Origin: Hippasteria phrygiana
Lineage: Eukaryota > Echinodermata > Asteroidea > Valvatida > Goniasteridae
Reading direction: 5' to 3'
Assembly (NCBI GenBank): GCA_037893225.1
Contig: JAZGUH010000327.1
Coordinates: 1,922,001-1,986,000 of the forward strand
Length of the DNA: 64,000 nucleotides
Below are positions 53,627 through 64,000 of this stretch, one piece after another (the stretch's first letter is position 1; each line of letters begins with the position of its first letter). The position numbers and the translations under genes were made by a program. Under the pieces are notes generated by a model. It ran no database searches. It worked only from the letters and a program-made list of their open reading frames with translations, and had not been told where the DNA came from.

Positions 53627-54659
53627 TGTTAGGAACACAAAGTTAATGTTGTCAGTGTTATGAAATTCCCCTCACGGAATATATATACGCCCCTCATTCA
53701 GTATTATGTACAACCGGCACAAGCAAATGTTTTGTCACAGGCCACGCGTCACTTGTTTGCATACCCGTGCGACCTCGGCTGACCCTAACCTGTGAATGAA
53801 TGGGTCGAAGTTGTTTACGCCAAGCCGTGCCAGAAAGTTCTAGGTCAATCTTGTGTATGCTAGCTCTTTCGAGAAGCTGTGTAGAGGATTATTTTGAGAT
53901 GTGAAGTAATTTGTACGATTCTCTAGAATTTCTAGTAATCTCTGGAATGAATGAAATCCTTTATATACGGGCTAATTTCGGAATAAAATCAGGACTTGAG
54001 AATTTTCGACGGAGGACTTGACTTTAGACGGACGGAGAATTTCGTTGGGATTTCGGTTATCGACTTTATCGAGCCGTTTTATTCGGACCACTTGTTTGCG
54101 TAGGAGCGTCTGGAGGCAGTTAGAGCTGAGTTTTATTTCCGGAAAAGAGACATTTATTTGTGAACTGTCGTCTGTTCATTATTTGGTGTCTCATATCCCT
54201 ATATTTTCACTACGGGAGCCAGTTTGTGTCGTCCCCCGCTGTTTCCTCTCTCTTCGGCTGTTTTGGAGGTGAATTCGCCCCGTGTTCCAGCTCGTCAAAG
54301 AACTGTATTCGCTCGCATTATTGGAGTCGTCCTTGTCCGTTGCTGAGTGCCCAAGCCGTCCAAGTCCTCGCCCAAGTCCACGCCCATTGCAGAGCTGCCC
54401 AAGTCGTCTGAACCCTCGCCTATATAAGTCATATCCGTAAGATCTTTTAAGTTATATATTGTATAAAGATCTTTTCTTAATTCTACACTTGTTAAACCCT
54501 ATTGATTCTCGAATATTCTCATTATTAAATCACATTGTTTCTTTGTTCTATATATCAGTGTGATCTTGTTTGATAGTTTCTTTGTTGCATCTGAGAAAAT
54601 TCAGGCTTTTTCTAGTAATATATATTTACGGATAGTCTGGAGATTTTCAGACCGTAACA
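53627..54659 (+). repeat. Gmr1-like 3' LTR
   Basis: 1033 bp, TGTTAGG...GTAACA, preceded by a purine tract. Compared with the 5' LTR it has an extra GAGAATTTTCGACGGAGGACTTGACTT-like block near 54000 and many point differences. Confidence 0.9.
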
Positions 54660-56400
54660 GTGTGTCTGAAGATGACGAAGATTATGGTGATGATATGGAT
54701 GCTGATCGTCCATTTACTGAGCTGATAAATGAACATGCAGCTCTGTTTTCCACCGGATTGCTTTCACAGCCAAATATTACATATTTAACTGTTGAAAGAA
54801 CATTTGAACGGACGACATTATTGGTTGAGAGGATTGTTTCAAACCTGAAAAGGATGACAAAGAAGCTGCTGCTTGAGTCAGGAGTTGAGCAGAATACACA
54901 CCTTTATGTTGAACTGTTTCATAAGCTTTCAGTGGTGCTAAATGTCCATTTAATGGTCTGGAACTTCGTCACAAACAAGAGCAGTACTTTGAACAAAGGC
55001 TTGGACTTGTCAAACCACAGCCAGTTGTTCTTATTAGATCCCGTTTTGATACATCGATTAACAGTGATGATAGCCAAACAAAGCAATCAGTATATACCAC
55101 TGAAGAAAACTGTTGGAGTTGTATTGAGTGACACTCAAAGTAAAAAATGAAATCAACAAAGTTGAGGTGTCAAATTATGGTGTTTTGAGACGTTATTGTG
55201 ATGGTGCACAATTCCAGGCACATCCTCTGCTTTCAGCTCATCCCGACAGCCTACAAATATCCCTGTTTTACACAGAGAAAAACGTTGTTTAATCTTTTAA
55301 ACAACCCCGGGTTGTTCATGTGCCCTGCTTAAACAACCAGTTTGGTTGTTTAAGCAGGGCACATGAACAACCCGGGGTTGTTTAAAAGTTTAAACAACGT
55401 TTTTCTCTGTGTATGATGAATTTGAGGTTGTCAATCCTATCGGGTCAAAGCGGGGTATTCACAAAATAGGTGGTCTGTACTACACATTTCAGAACCCCCT
55501 CCAAGGTTCAATTCTGCCTTGCTGAATATCCACATGTTGGCACTTTTCTCCAGTATTGACTTGGCTAAGTATGGATTTGATCCAATTCTAGCTTCATTTA
55601 TTGAAGAACTAGCTGAACTAGAATCTGATGATGGTATGGAAGTAACATTACGTGATGGTAGTGTGATTCAGAAAAGAGGCACCTTTTAAGCCAAACTCCT
55701 GCAGATAACCTTCTAAGCCAATGCCTTGTGTGGGTTTGTTGAAAGTGTTTCCGCAAACCTTCCCTGTCGGATTTGTCTTACATCCCGGGCCGATATGCAG
55801 TCATGTTTCATCAATGACCAGTGTAATATGAGGACCATGGAAAACTATGAGATTCCCACACGAACTGTATTGGAGAATCCTCTGTCTGTCTCTCAACATG
55901 GTGTAAAAAACACCATGTGCATTGAATCAGTCAAGATACTTCCATGTTACAAGAAATTACTGTCCTGATCTGATGCATCTCAGAAGGCATTGGAAAACTG
56001 GAGTGTAAACTACTGTTACATCATTTGATCATTGTGAAGAAGTTCTTTACTCTGCCGTTTCTAAATGGACGAGTATCCAGCTTTAGCAATGGTTTTGCCG
56101 ATCGGAAGAATAAGCCCTCTGTCATCACTAAAACCACACTGCAGGGCAAAGACAGCAACTTCAAGAACAGTGCCTCAGAAATGTGGTGCCTTCTTCGGGT
56201 TCTTCCCATCTTAGTTGGAGACAGAGTTCCCAGAGAAGTTCAACACTAGGCATTGTTTGTCTTGTTAAGAAGAATAATGGATAAAGTGTTTGCAAAAGAA
56301 ATCACAGTGTCAATGATCGAACACCTGACTTGTTCAAGAAACTTTACCCTGACCAGAACCTCATCCCAAAACACCACTTCATGGTTCACTATCCTCAGTT
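54660..56400 (+). pseudogene. Transposase-like gene of an unnamed metazoan family, broken
   Basis: Homologous-looking pieces in successive frames: an acidic start (SEDDEDYGDDMDAD), ITYLTVERTFERTTLLVERI, KQSNQYIPLKKTV, then a hairpin insertion at 55271-55411, EVVNPIGSKRGIHKIGGLYY, a Cys pair segment PCRICLTSRADMQSC, DLMH followed by a break, and VITKTTLQGKDSNFK, SEMWCLLRVLPILVGDRVP and HHFMVHYPQL. The order resembles a widespread group of long unnamed transposase-like proteins in fish and cnidarians; the exact superfamily is not asserted. Stops and frame changes occur about every 300 bases. It abuts the Gmr1-like 3' LTR directly. Confidence 0.6.
55271..55411. mobile_element. 141-bp nearly perfect hairpin element
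   Basis: The arms begin CACAGAGAAAAACGTTGTTTAA and are complementary almost to the centre, where AAACAACCA and TGGTTGTTT are separated by GTT. Both ends are flanked by TA (55269-55270, 55412-55413). The reading frame of the surrounding transposase-like gene resumes after it, so it is an insertion. No coding capacity. Confidence 0.88.
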
Positions 56401-56402
56401 AG

Positions 56403-56625
56403 GGGTCCGCTCGTAAGTCCGACGCTTCATAGGTCTGACGCCTCATAAGTCCGACAAAATCTCATCCACCAACCAAATAAAGGCCCATAAGTCCGACGCC
56501 TCATAGGTTCGACGACCCACAGGTCCGATGCCCCACAGGTCCGACACCACATAGGTCCGACGCCTAATAGGTCCGACGCCTCATAAGTCCGACAATTAAA
56601 TTTACTTTTATTTCGGTCCATAAGT
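56403..56625. repeat. 16-bp tandem repeat CATAGGTCCGACGCCT
   Basis: About ten units of CATARGTCCGACGCCT with substitutions, with two interruptions (around 56455-56485 and 56596-56617). The GTCCGAC core is the most conserved. It starts immediately after the transposase-like gene breaks off. Confidence 0.9.
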
Positions 56626-56864
56626 CCGAATGAAGAATTAAGTCGCTTATTTCCCATGTTAAACTTTCGAAGCACATCAAAGCTTGGCGAACACAGAGAC
56701 AAAACCTGAAATTGGTGGTAGACTCGGGGGTAGTCACTGTAGAAACTACGGACAGAACCCATGACAACCGTCCCACTGATATAGAGTGGCAAACGGCCAG
56801 GTATGTCCATTTTAGTAAATTTGTTTGTAACTTATTTTATTGATTTTGTTTTGTAATTATTAGT

Positions 56865-57430
56865 TAAGAAGGACTTCCTATTTGGTATGTGGGTTGGTCT
56901 TGGGGTCCTGCTCTAGAAACCTTTTGATTTTGGGCCCCCATATGTCAAAGGTCAAGGTCATTATGCATAAAACAATAGAAATGGTTGGGACACAATAACT
57001 TGAGAAGGACTTGACATATCAACTTCCTATTTGATATGTGGGTTGGTGTTGGAGTTCTCTAGAACCTATTGATTGATTTTAGACCCATAGGTCAAAGGTC
57101 AAGGTCATGCTTAAAACAATAGAAATGGTTAATTGGGGCAGGATAACTCGAGAAGGATTTGGCATATCAACTTCCTATTTGGTATGTGGGTTGGTGTTGG
57201 AGTCCTCTAGAACCCTATTGATTTGAGACCCAAACAAGGTCAAGGTCATTATGCTCAATACAATAGAAATGGTTGGGGCAGGATAACGTGAGAAGTATTT
57301 GGCATATCAACTTCCTATTTGGTATGTGGGTTGATCTTGGGGTCCTGCTCTAGAACCCAATTGATTTTAATAGGTCAAGGTCATTATGCCTAAAACAATA
57401 TAGAAATAGTTGGGACACGATAACTTGCTT
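56865..57430. repeat. ~145-bp minisatellite with AGGTCA motifs
   Basis: Nearly four units with starts of TTTGGTATGTGGGTTGG at 56881, 57030, 57178 and 57318. Each has TCCTCTAGAACC, then TCAAGGTCAT and ACAATAGAAATGGTT. The second unit has AGGTCAAAGGTCAAGGTCA (57089-57107), a direct repeat of AGGTCA with 1-bp spacing followed by an extended half-site. Confidence 0.92.
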
Positions 57431-57949
57431 TAATCTGATGCAGATACAGTAAACAGATCCATAACCTCTGATGCTAGCCATTTGCACTTTCCTTTGATGC
57501 ATGTTTGGTATATTAACACATTTTTCTTTTAAAAAATTCAGTTCCAAGTTAAAAAAGGTTATTCACAACTTTAGGGGGGGGGGGGACCATTTGTGTCAAC
57601 ACATCACATCACAACACATCATTCTTGTTATTAATTTATTGTTTTGGCAAATACATGTACATGTACTTGTTTTTATGAAGCATTGTGTTTATTAAAGGTA
57701 TATATTAACATCATTGGTTTTGGGATGAATTCAAATCATCCATCTTGTTTACTAATCCTGTAATTATATATCTTTAAACATGATTAGCCTTATTTGTTTG
57801 TTAACCATGACGATACTTTTGGAAAAACTGCAGAGGTTTGTAGTGTATAGTTGAGATGATCATAACCCTTCTTCCAACAGTCAAAGGCCAGATGGTTCTG
57901 AAAAATATTAGTTTGGAGATGTTTTGAGTAGTATTTAATGTCCTCGATG

Positions 57950-60900
57950 ACCTCTTTGAAGAACATCAAATGTCATGGCCATATCGATGGATTCATGCAA
58001 TGTGATGAGAGGGTCAAAGAATGGTCTTGAGGTGAAGATCAGGAAATTCAAAAATGACGTATGTCACCACATTCATAATGCGAGCCGTTTGAGCATCATG
58101 TGGAAGGCCTCTTCAATGATGTTTTCAATGATCATCGATGGTCAGTTGATCTGAGGATGTTACTCCTAGAGGTTTGTGCTCTTCTGAATATCTGCTTCAC
58201 AGTGCCGGAGAGGTTCATTAGCTATCGATGGCTCTCGTGCTACGATTGTTCACTTTCAACACTTCGGCTATGGGATGTTTATCGGGTGTTCTATTATGGC
58301 TTCATGACAAAGGAAGACAAGGTTCTGTATCACAGTGAGATGATCTCTATCTTCCAGAAACATGATGTCTGTGTGACTGCACGGGAAAGAATGAAGCAGA
58401 TTTGGAATCTGAATTCTTCAAAGAAGATGACTGATGATGGAAAGCAACGGAAAAAACGCATCATATCGAAAGTACTGTTCCAGACAAAGAAGACTCTGCT
58501 CATTCTTGGCTTTTACCAGGCAGTACCCGGAACTTCCCCTTCTGAAGAGCTATGTTGCCCTTTTTCAGTCAAAGCGGCCAATGGTACACATCCTAGCAGA
58601 CCGACAAGAACAACTTTTCAGAGATTTTCTGTCATGATATTTGAAACAGGAAGGGACAATGAACAAGACACCATGTCAGCTAAAGACAATGCCCCTTACT
58701 ACCGTCAGAAGCAAATATTTGTTTGCTTTTTTTAACCCCCTGAATTTTAATGTAGCAGTCCAGTCCCTCAGAGCCTACCAGTTTTGTAGAAATTCTCCCA
58801 CTACATAGTAATTAATCAGGCCATGAGTCTTCTTCACTGTCTCCTTTTGTATTTTTGCATCTCTCCAGTTGAAGTCACTAGATGTTTTGTTAAGCCTCAC
58901 TAGGTGTTTTGTTTATTTTGTTGGTTTTCTTTCGACTTTAGGACAGTCTATGTAATATGTTGGGATACACCAGAAAGCTGCTTCTTACCTTTGAAAGTAT
59001 TAGAGTTAGGATACAGTGATTTGACTAATAAACCAGATTTGAAGAAAAATACCTCTTTCTGTGTCCTTTCATTTTGTAATGTAAAATGTGCCCAGGTTAG
59101 TTTGTTAGATATAGGGTTGTTAGAAAATACTGGAAAGTAATTGGATGTTATTGCGAAAGAGCTGAGAGTGATGTGAAAAGATAGAGTGATAGTATGAGTA
59201 AAGAACACCACAATATTTCGTTAGAGAAGGTTGTAGTTTCATCTGCTCCCGATATCAGAAGCCTGTTAGTCAATGACACCAACTTATGGCAATTTTTCCG
59301 ATACTGATTGACACAAAAATCAGGTGTCTACAACGACAGTTCTTGATAGATCCCGCCCTAACCAAACCAGGGTTAGGAAATTGCCCATCAGGAGTTGCCT
59401 TGTCAACATCAGGCCGGAGGAGCAGAACTCAACCAAATTCAAGCCCATTTTTCAACTAGAAGCTCTTAAGTGTTATTTTGTTGCATAGAATTGATTGCAT
59501 TTTGATTTATGAATTTATGGAGTATTTTGTTGCATCCAAAAGAAAGTTTGATCTTGAAAGAACGTGTTGTAGAATTTATTACTGTGATTAGACATTATTT
59601 TCAGCGTATTTTGATAGACCCCATTAATAGTTTCGATTGTTACATTTACTGATTTCCTAACTGCATGAACTGATTCATTTGCTTAATTTAAAAGACTTAA
59701 AGAGTTGATTTACCAAGCCATGTTTGTATTGATTGTATATATTGTATAAAGTTTCCCCTTAAGTTTAGAATAAGGACCAAACACTTGGAAGGTTTTGGTT
59801 ATTAATTAAATTTTAGATTACCGATTGGTAGAGTTGAAAGAACGTACCCCTTATCCGAACCACCTTGACCGAGGGTACATACCCAAGCCCCCCCCCCCCC
59901 CCCCCCCGCGAACAGTCTTACAGCCAACAGAGAGTCCCAACCCACAACAAGGACCTACCTATAGCAGAAGGGACGTTGACTGAGCGGACACGGTGTATGG
60001 GGTTGATACATATTAAAAAGGGACGTTCATAATTTCAAGGTTCATATTGATTGAGTAATTTAAAAGCAATTTTAGATCCAATAATAAGTCTGTATTTTGG
60101 TTTAATAGACAACTGAACACAAGGAATTAATAGGACTTAATAATCTGCAAAGTCACCTTTGAGTTTATTTTAATATTTAAATTAAATTTGTTTTGTATGC
60201 CGAATGTAAATAACATTGTATATATTAATATTTGAGGAAGAACATTTAGAAAGTGTCACGCTTGGTTATCTTCAGAGGTCGCATTGTTACAACTACAGAT
60301 AATGGTAAATTTCTCAAGCCGAAAGACATGTTTGTCGGAACCAAGGCTAGAGATATCATGAGGACCATGAATACTGCCGACTCAATCTTGGTATAAAGCT
60401 TGTGGCAAATACCTGCAGATGAAGCTTCCCCTTGACAATCCTCGTCTCAGGGCAATGTCCAGTATAGATCCAGCCACACACGGCCATCATTTGTCTTGCA
60501 AATTGTTAAAGGAACTCCTGACCATATTGCAATCATCGATCCTCAACTCAGCGGAAAAAGACAGCTACAACCTTGAGGTTCACAGGTACATGGTAAATCA
60601 ACACCTCCCTGTGATGTCAGAGGGAATGCAGATTGATGAGTGGTGGACAATGATCTTGAAGAGTGGCTCATTCCCTTCCCTGTGCAAAGTGGCTTTAACG
60701 GTATGTTGCATCTTCTCAGGCCCTCAGTTCCCATGGGTGATGTGATGGGAACAAAAAGCAGTCGGATGAAGGTCGAAACATATGCAGCCATTCAAGGGGT
60801 CAAGTATGCTCTTAGAGCAAGGAAAACTTTGCCATCAAAGCTGTTTAGGAAAGAGACAAAGAATGAGCCCATGGACAGAACAATGTGTAGAAACATAATA

Positions 60901-61160
60901 AGTGCAAGTGCTATCATTCGCAGGAAGTTGAAACTTCAAAGACAGGAGGAACACAAAAATGCTTAGGTTGATGGAAATCAAGAAGTCCATTCTAAGTAAA
61001 AATGCAGCGAAACAATCTTTGGATTAGAAGAGCAAACTATCACGACTCAGACACCTTCAGCAGCAGAGGAAGAAGACCAGGACAAGAGTTCTTCAAGAAC
61101 TGGCAAACAAACTACAAGAAATAATCAACATCCAAAACAGAAGAGGGTTACGTTTTAGGT
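57950..61160 (+). pseudogene. hAT-like transposase, in pieces
   Basis: First block (about 57980-58640): VCHHIHNAS, FNDHRWSVDLRMLL, ERFISYRWLSCYDC, FYYGFMTKEDKVLYHSEM, KMTDDGKQRKKRI and, after a shift near 58520, LLKSYVALFQSKRPMVHILADRQEQLF. Second block (60300-60966): DPATHGHHLSCKLLKEL, IDEWWTMILKSG, then a shift and VMGTKSSRMKVETYAAIQGVKYALRARK. RWLS and the C-terminal dimerisation-like part with a MGDV..GT..R motif suggest a hAT relative. Blocks are separated by about 1.5 kb without similarity. A Lys/Gln-rich coiled coil ends at about 61160. Superfamily assignment is moderate. Confidence 0.5.
58740..60239. other. Interval separating the hAT-like blocks
   Basis: No coding segment is recognised. 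It contains a C20 run (59888-59907) and AT-rich DNA with polyadenylation-like words. It may be an insertion or an intron of the former gene. Confidence 0.5.
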
Positions 61161-61194
61161 AAAGTATCCATTGGTAGCGTTGATATGATTGTGG

Positions 61195-61440
61195 TCAAGT
61201 CTCAATTTATTTTTGTTTTTCAAGGCAAAGTCAAAAGTCATTTCTTTTTTTTTAGTCAAGTCAAAGGTCAAGTTTTCTTGTTTAAGTTACAAATACATTT
61301 TTTCATGTAAGGTCAGGCGTCACATTTTCTCATGTCAAACATCAAATTTACTCAAGTCAAGTCAAACATCAAGTTTTCTAGTGTCAAGTAAAGTCAAACA
61401 AAGGTTTCCCAAGTCAAGTTTTGCTCAGTCAACAACTCTG
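61195..61440. repeat. Degenerate GTCAAG/GTCAAA tandem repeats
   Basis: Many spaced copies of (A)GTCAAGTCAAA, GTCAAGTTTTCT and GTCAAACATCA follow the hAT-like end. The units are irregular. Confidence 0.7.
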
Positions 61441-62085
61441 ATAACTAATTTATTGCACTACGTATAACTGTAATTACATTTCAATGAGTACTCAATGAAT
61501 CTGAATATCCAAAGCCAAACAGTTGCCAGAAATACTCATCCCTTTATTGCAAGTCACTTCTGCTTTGTTGGCTGCAGACATGATTAAAAAGGAAAGTACA
61601 TCAACAGTTTTTCATCCATTACTTGTTGTGCTTTTTGATTGGTTATTGCTGATACTTAACTTGATTGTTCCTCTCTGCAACAAAATATGAGCGAAATACC
61701 AAGAGGAATCATGCTTTCCATAGATAGGATGAAGATTAAAAGAAAAAAAAATCAGTTGCATAATCTGCTGTTCGTGCAAAGATGACACTAGATTATTTAT
61801 TACAAATGGGTAGCAAATGATGTTTAAATGAGACATAATATTCTGATTTTGTTTTATTAATATAACAAATCTAGCAAATATTGTTGCTCAAAAAAAGATG
61901 CCCCAGAAAGGCTTAGATTGCACCACAGAGCATCTATACATTCAAGCGGGTCCCGGATCACACGCCGATAATGGCTTTGCGCTTCGCGCTCGCCTCTGAT
62001 TGCCGCACACATTTTCAGGTTATTTTTGTTATCAAAGTCCAATCACATTCCTGCCATAGACAAGGACGTGTTATAAATGACAATT
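61441..62085. other. Non-coding interval
   Basis: No gene recognised. A CpG-richer patch near 61950-61985 (CCCGGATCACACGCCGATAATGGCTTTGCGCTTCGCGCTC) contains GAGCGCGAAGCGCAAAGCC-like short palindromic sequence. Confidence 0.5.
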
Positions 62086-62089
62086 GATG

Positions 62090-62108
62090 TGACGTCATGA
62101 TGACGTCA
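62090..62108. promoter_or_regulatory. Two CRE-type sites (TGACGTCA)
   Basis: TGACGTCA at 62090-62097 and at 62101-62108, 11 bp apart (one helical turn), immediately before the LINE-like sequence. They could bind CREB/ATF proteins and act as the LINE promoter. Confidence 0.6.
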
Positions 62109-62109
62109 T

Positions 62110-64000
62110 AAGGGGTGTTTCACTGGGGTAGCACCTCCTCCTATCGGATGGCCGCACTCTACTTGTAGGGTGATCCGAGAAGGTGGTTGGCCCCCCACAC
62201 ACTGGCACCCAGCTCTCATCTATGGCTCTCAGTAGCTTTTTGGGCGCAGCAGCGGCCACACTCATGTAAACTGCTCGGCCAGCAGGCGAAACTAGATGCG
62301 GGTACCTGACAGATCTTTTCTGTCAGGGAGGGGAAACGTCTGTCCCATTTAGCGCATGAGGTCGGTCTTCCACTAATAGGTATTCCGACTACTGTTGGCA
62401 TGTCTGCGGTGCCTTGTGGAAGCTTAGGCGCACACCAAGGGCGGTGCTGAGACGTGAATGTCTGCTCCGGTCATCCACTGCAGCTGCTCACCTGTATATG
62501 ATCGTCGCGCTCGTCGTGCCATCATAAATGCAGAAGGCAGTCAAGTATGTGAGTCAGCCCCAGTGCAACGGCTGTTTCACCTTAATCTCACCACGCACAT
62601 CATCTGTAATCATGTCACATCATACATCACAACACTGTCAAACAGTAAAAGTCCTGCGGCGATGAACAGGTAGTGAATGGCAGCAGGTGAAGATGACGCC
62701 GGAAGTTGCCAGCCAATACTGACCTGCACGTAAGCGGCCTGTTGCTTTGGTTGTTTGCATACTGGACTGAAGCAGCAGTATCGTCCTGCAGCACCACAGG
62801 TGACTGCCCAGCCCTTTTTAGGATCGCACTGGTCACCCCCACACGGGGAGGGGTCTAGAAAAGGTGATCTAAACATTGTCTGCTTCACGTGCCCGGTTGG
62901 CATACCACGGTCAACGGGTAATCTCCTTAAATGGTCGAAATACTAAGACAAATTCAAGGCAAGGAATGAGAAAAGTGCATATGAAAATAGGATCCTGGAA
63001 CGTTCTGGTAGCTATAAGTAGCTGCGACGCTACAATGCATGGCGCAGACTGCTGGACAGATCGTCTTATCAGATCGAAGATGGCAATCACACTTGCGCCA
63101 CGGCTGTGCAAGACAGGATGCAGTCCCTGCAAACGGCTTGCAGTCTTGCGTCTGTCTGTCAGATGCTGCAGGATAACATCACACGTGCACTTGAGAGGGA
63201 CCATCACACAACCGACATCGAGAGCGAGTGGGATAATCTTAAAACAGCCACTCTCGCTGCTGCAAAGGACGCACTTGGGCTGGAGAAGAGAAAACACCAA
63301 GACTGGTTTGATGATAGTGACATCCAAATTGAAAACATCCTAGTAAGTGAAAAGCGAGCAGCGTTTCAAGAGTGGCTAAATGACAACAAATGCGATCGCA
63401 AGAGAAGTCGGTACATCGCAGCTCGCCAGAACGCCCAGAAGGGAGACTTCAGAACATTGGTGGGGAGAAAAGGCCAAAGAGATAGAGTTCTATCATGCCT
63501 CGGGTGACAGTAAAAGGTTCTATATGATGCAGTAAAGCGGGTCTATGGTCCGCCGACGAGGTCCTCTGCCCACTGCGTATTGCAGATGGCACCCATCAGC
63601 TGCATAAGGAATATCCGGACATCATGCGTCGCTGGACAGAGCAATTCTCTACTCTTCTCAACAGACCAACAGTATTCGACCCAACGAGTATCGCATCAAT
63701 ACCGCAACATCCCATGCACGCTGAGTTGGCCCTACCACCCAGACTCGCTGAGGTACAGCAGGCCATCAAGTTACTTCGCGATGAGAAGGCACCGTACGAT
63801 GGCATACCACCAGAAGTGCTAAAGGTAGGACCCCCGCTCTTATAAGGAGGCTCCATATCAGCCCCACATGACCTGAAAGATGCAACCATCCTACCCCAGC
63901 GAAAAGGCTCCAAGTCGGACTGCAATTCCTACAGGGGTCTATATCCCTCCTTGCTAGCAAAACACTCTACAAGCTGCTGCTTAAGACAGTTTACCCGTTC
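62110..64000 (+). mobile_element. APE-type LINE (RTE/L1-like), 5' part, internally deleted
   Basis: A GC-rich 5' region (62110-62960) with no stable frame leads into an endonuclease start (KIGSWNVL) and an RT-side body. The element continues past the right edge. The 5' region contains GGTAGCACCTCC, GTCATCCACTGCAGCTGC and other GC-rich words without repeats. Confidence 0.7.
62975..64000 (+). pseudogene. LINE ORF2 fragment: endonuclease edges and RT start
   Basis: KIGSWNVL (about 62980-63010) is the first strand of an APE endonuclease. About 50 bases later the frame reads ADCWTDRLIRSKMAI, the endonuclease end, so the middle of the domain is deleted. A linker follows: WDNLKTATLAAAKDALGLEK, HQDWFDDSDIQIENILVSEK, AAFQEWLNDN. 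Then WTEQFSTLLNRPT and LAEVQQAIKLLRDEKAPYDG precede RT motif 1 at the right edge (DLKDATILPQRKGSKSDCN, YRGL). Frame changes occur near 63150, 63500 and 63840. RT catalytic motifs lie outside the window. Clade (RTE or L1-like) is uncertain. Confidence 0.75.

Larger units (their letters stand above)
33406..54659 (+). mobile_element. Gmr1-like Ty3/gypsy retrotransposon with INT before RT
   Basis: The 5' LTR (33406-34401) and 3' LTR (53627-54659) both begin TGTTA and end GTAACA. A tRNA-primer-like site TGGGGGCCTGTCCGGGAA follows the 5' LTR, and a purine tract ATGGGGGAGA precedes the 3' LTR. Internal order is gag, protease, integrase, RT, RNase H, which is the Gmr1-type (Copia-like) order. Without nested N1 the element would be about 6.3 kb. 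The LTRs differ by many substitutions and small indels, so it is old. The flanks (AGACC left, GTGTC right) show no matching target duplication. Confidence 0.88.

Noticed and set aside
54560..54660. ORF start within the Gmr1-like 3' LTR as the true start of the transposase-like gene
   Set aside because: The frame enters from LTR sequence (ILFDSFFVASEKIQ) by chance; the real gene start is missing.
56403..56625. CRISPR-like array
   Set aside because: The 16-bp units are head-to-tail with no unique spacers, and the DNA is eukaryotic; it is a simple tandem repeat.

Overview
This is metazoan nuclear DNA from a repeat-dense accessory region. There is no operon structure. Nearly every long reading frame belongs to a retrotransposon or DNA transposon, and candidate host exons are short and flanked by GT/AG splice signals. 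A Gmr1-type Ty3/gypsy element (integrase placed before reverse transcriptase) is a group first described from deuterostomes. Together with pogo, Kolobok/THAP, hAT-like, mariner and CR1/L2 relatives, long poly(G)/poly(C) runs and abundant TACATGTA-like words, this suggests a marine invertebrate deuterostome such as an echinoderm, hemichordate or lancelet. That assignment is inference.

Layout. 1-3.6 kb: the 3' end of a gypsy element (A) with a hydrophobic mini-ORF and a long non-coding tail. 6.0-15.8 kb: a related, decayed gypsy element (B) in the same orientation, with gag, protease, RT/RNase H, integrase, mini-ORF and tail; a foldback element lies in its gag leader. 15.8-18.6 kb: non-coding, with tRNA-like and inverted-repeat elements. 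19.0-21.4 kb: a truncated second copy of the Gmr1-like element, split by a segment that contains a TTAA-flanked Kolobok-like element with a THAP domain. 21.4-22.4 kb: a mariner relative with about 300-bp terminal inverted repeats. 22.4-31.8 kb: the most host-like part, with small MITEs, CpG-rich patches carrying AAGATGGCG motifs, and candidate small exons. 31.8-33.4 kb: a broken pogo/Tigger-like transposase.

33.4-54.7 kb is a set of nested insertions. The outer unit is a Gmr1-like element (+). A gypsy element N1 (-) is inserted in its integrase core, with 515-bp LTRs and target duplication ACCAT. N1 is in turn broken by gypsy N2 (-), with about 200-bp LTRs and target duplication GTCAC, and by a CR1/L2-type LINE (-). 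54.7-56.4 kb: a broken transposase-like gene pierced by a 141-bp hairpin element. 56.4-57.4 kb: a 16-bp and a roughly 145-bp tandem repeat, the latter with nuclear-receptor-like half-sites. 57.9-61.2 kb: hAT-like transposase fragments. 62.1-64 kb: the 5' part of an APE-type LINE that runs off the window.

Almost all mobile ORFs carry stops, frameshifts or lost catalytic residues. N2 is the least damaged element, but its protease active-site Asp is replaced. I found no convincing complete host gene. The strongest novelty candidates are the unusual ORF upstream of gag in N1, the conserved hydrophobic mini-ORF plus splice donor shared by gypsy A and B, the Gmr1-type nest itself, and the nuclear-receptor-motif minisatellite.
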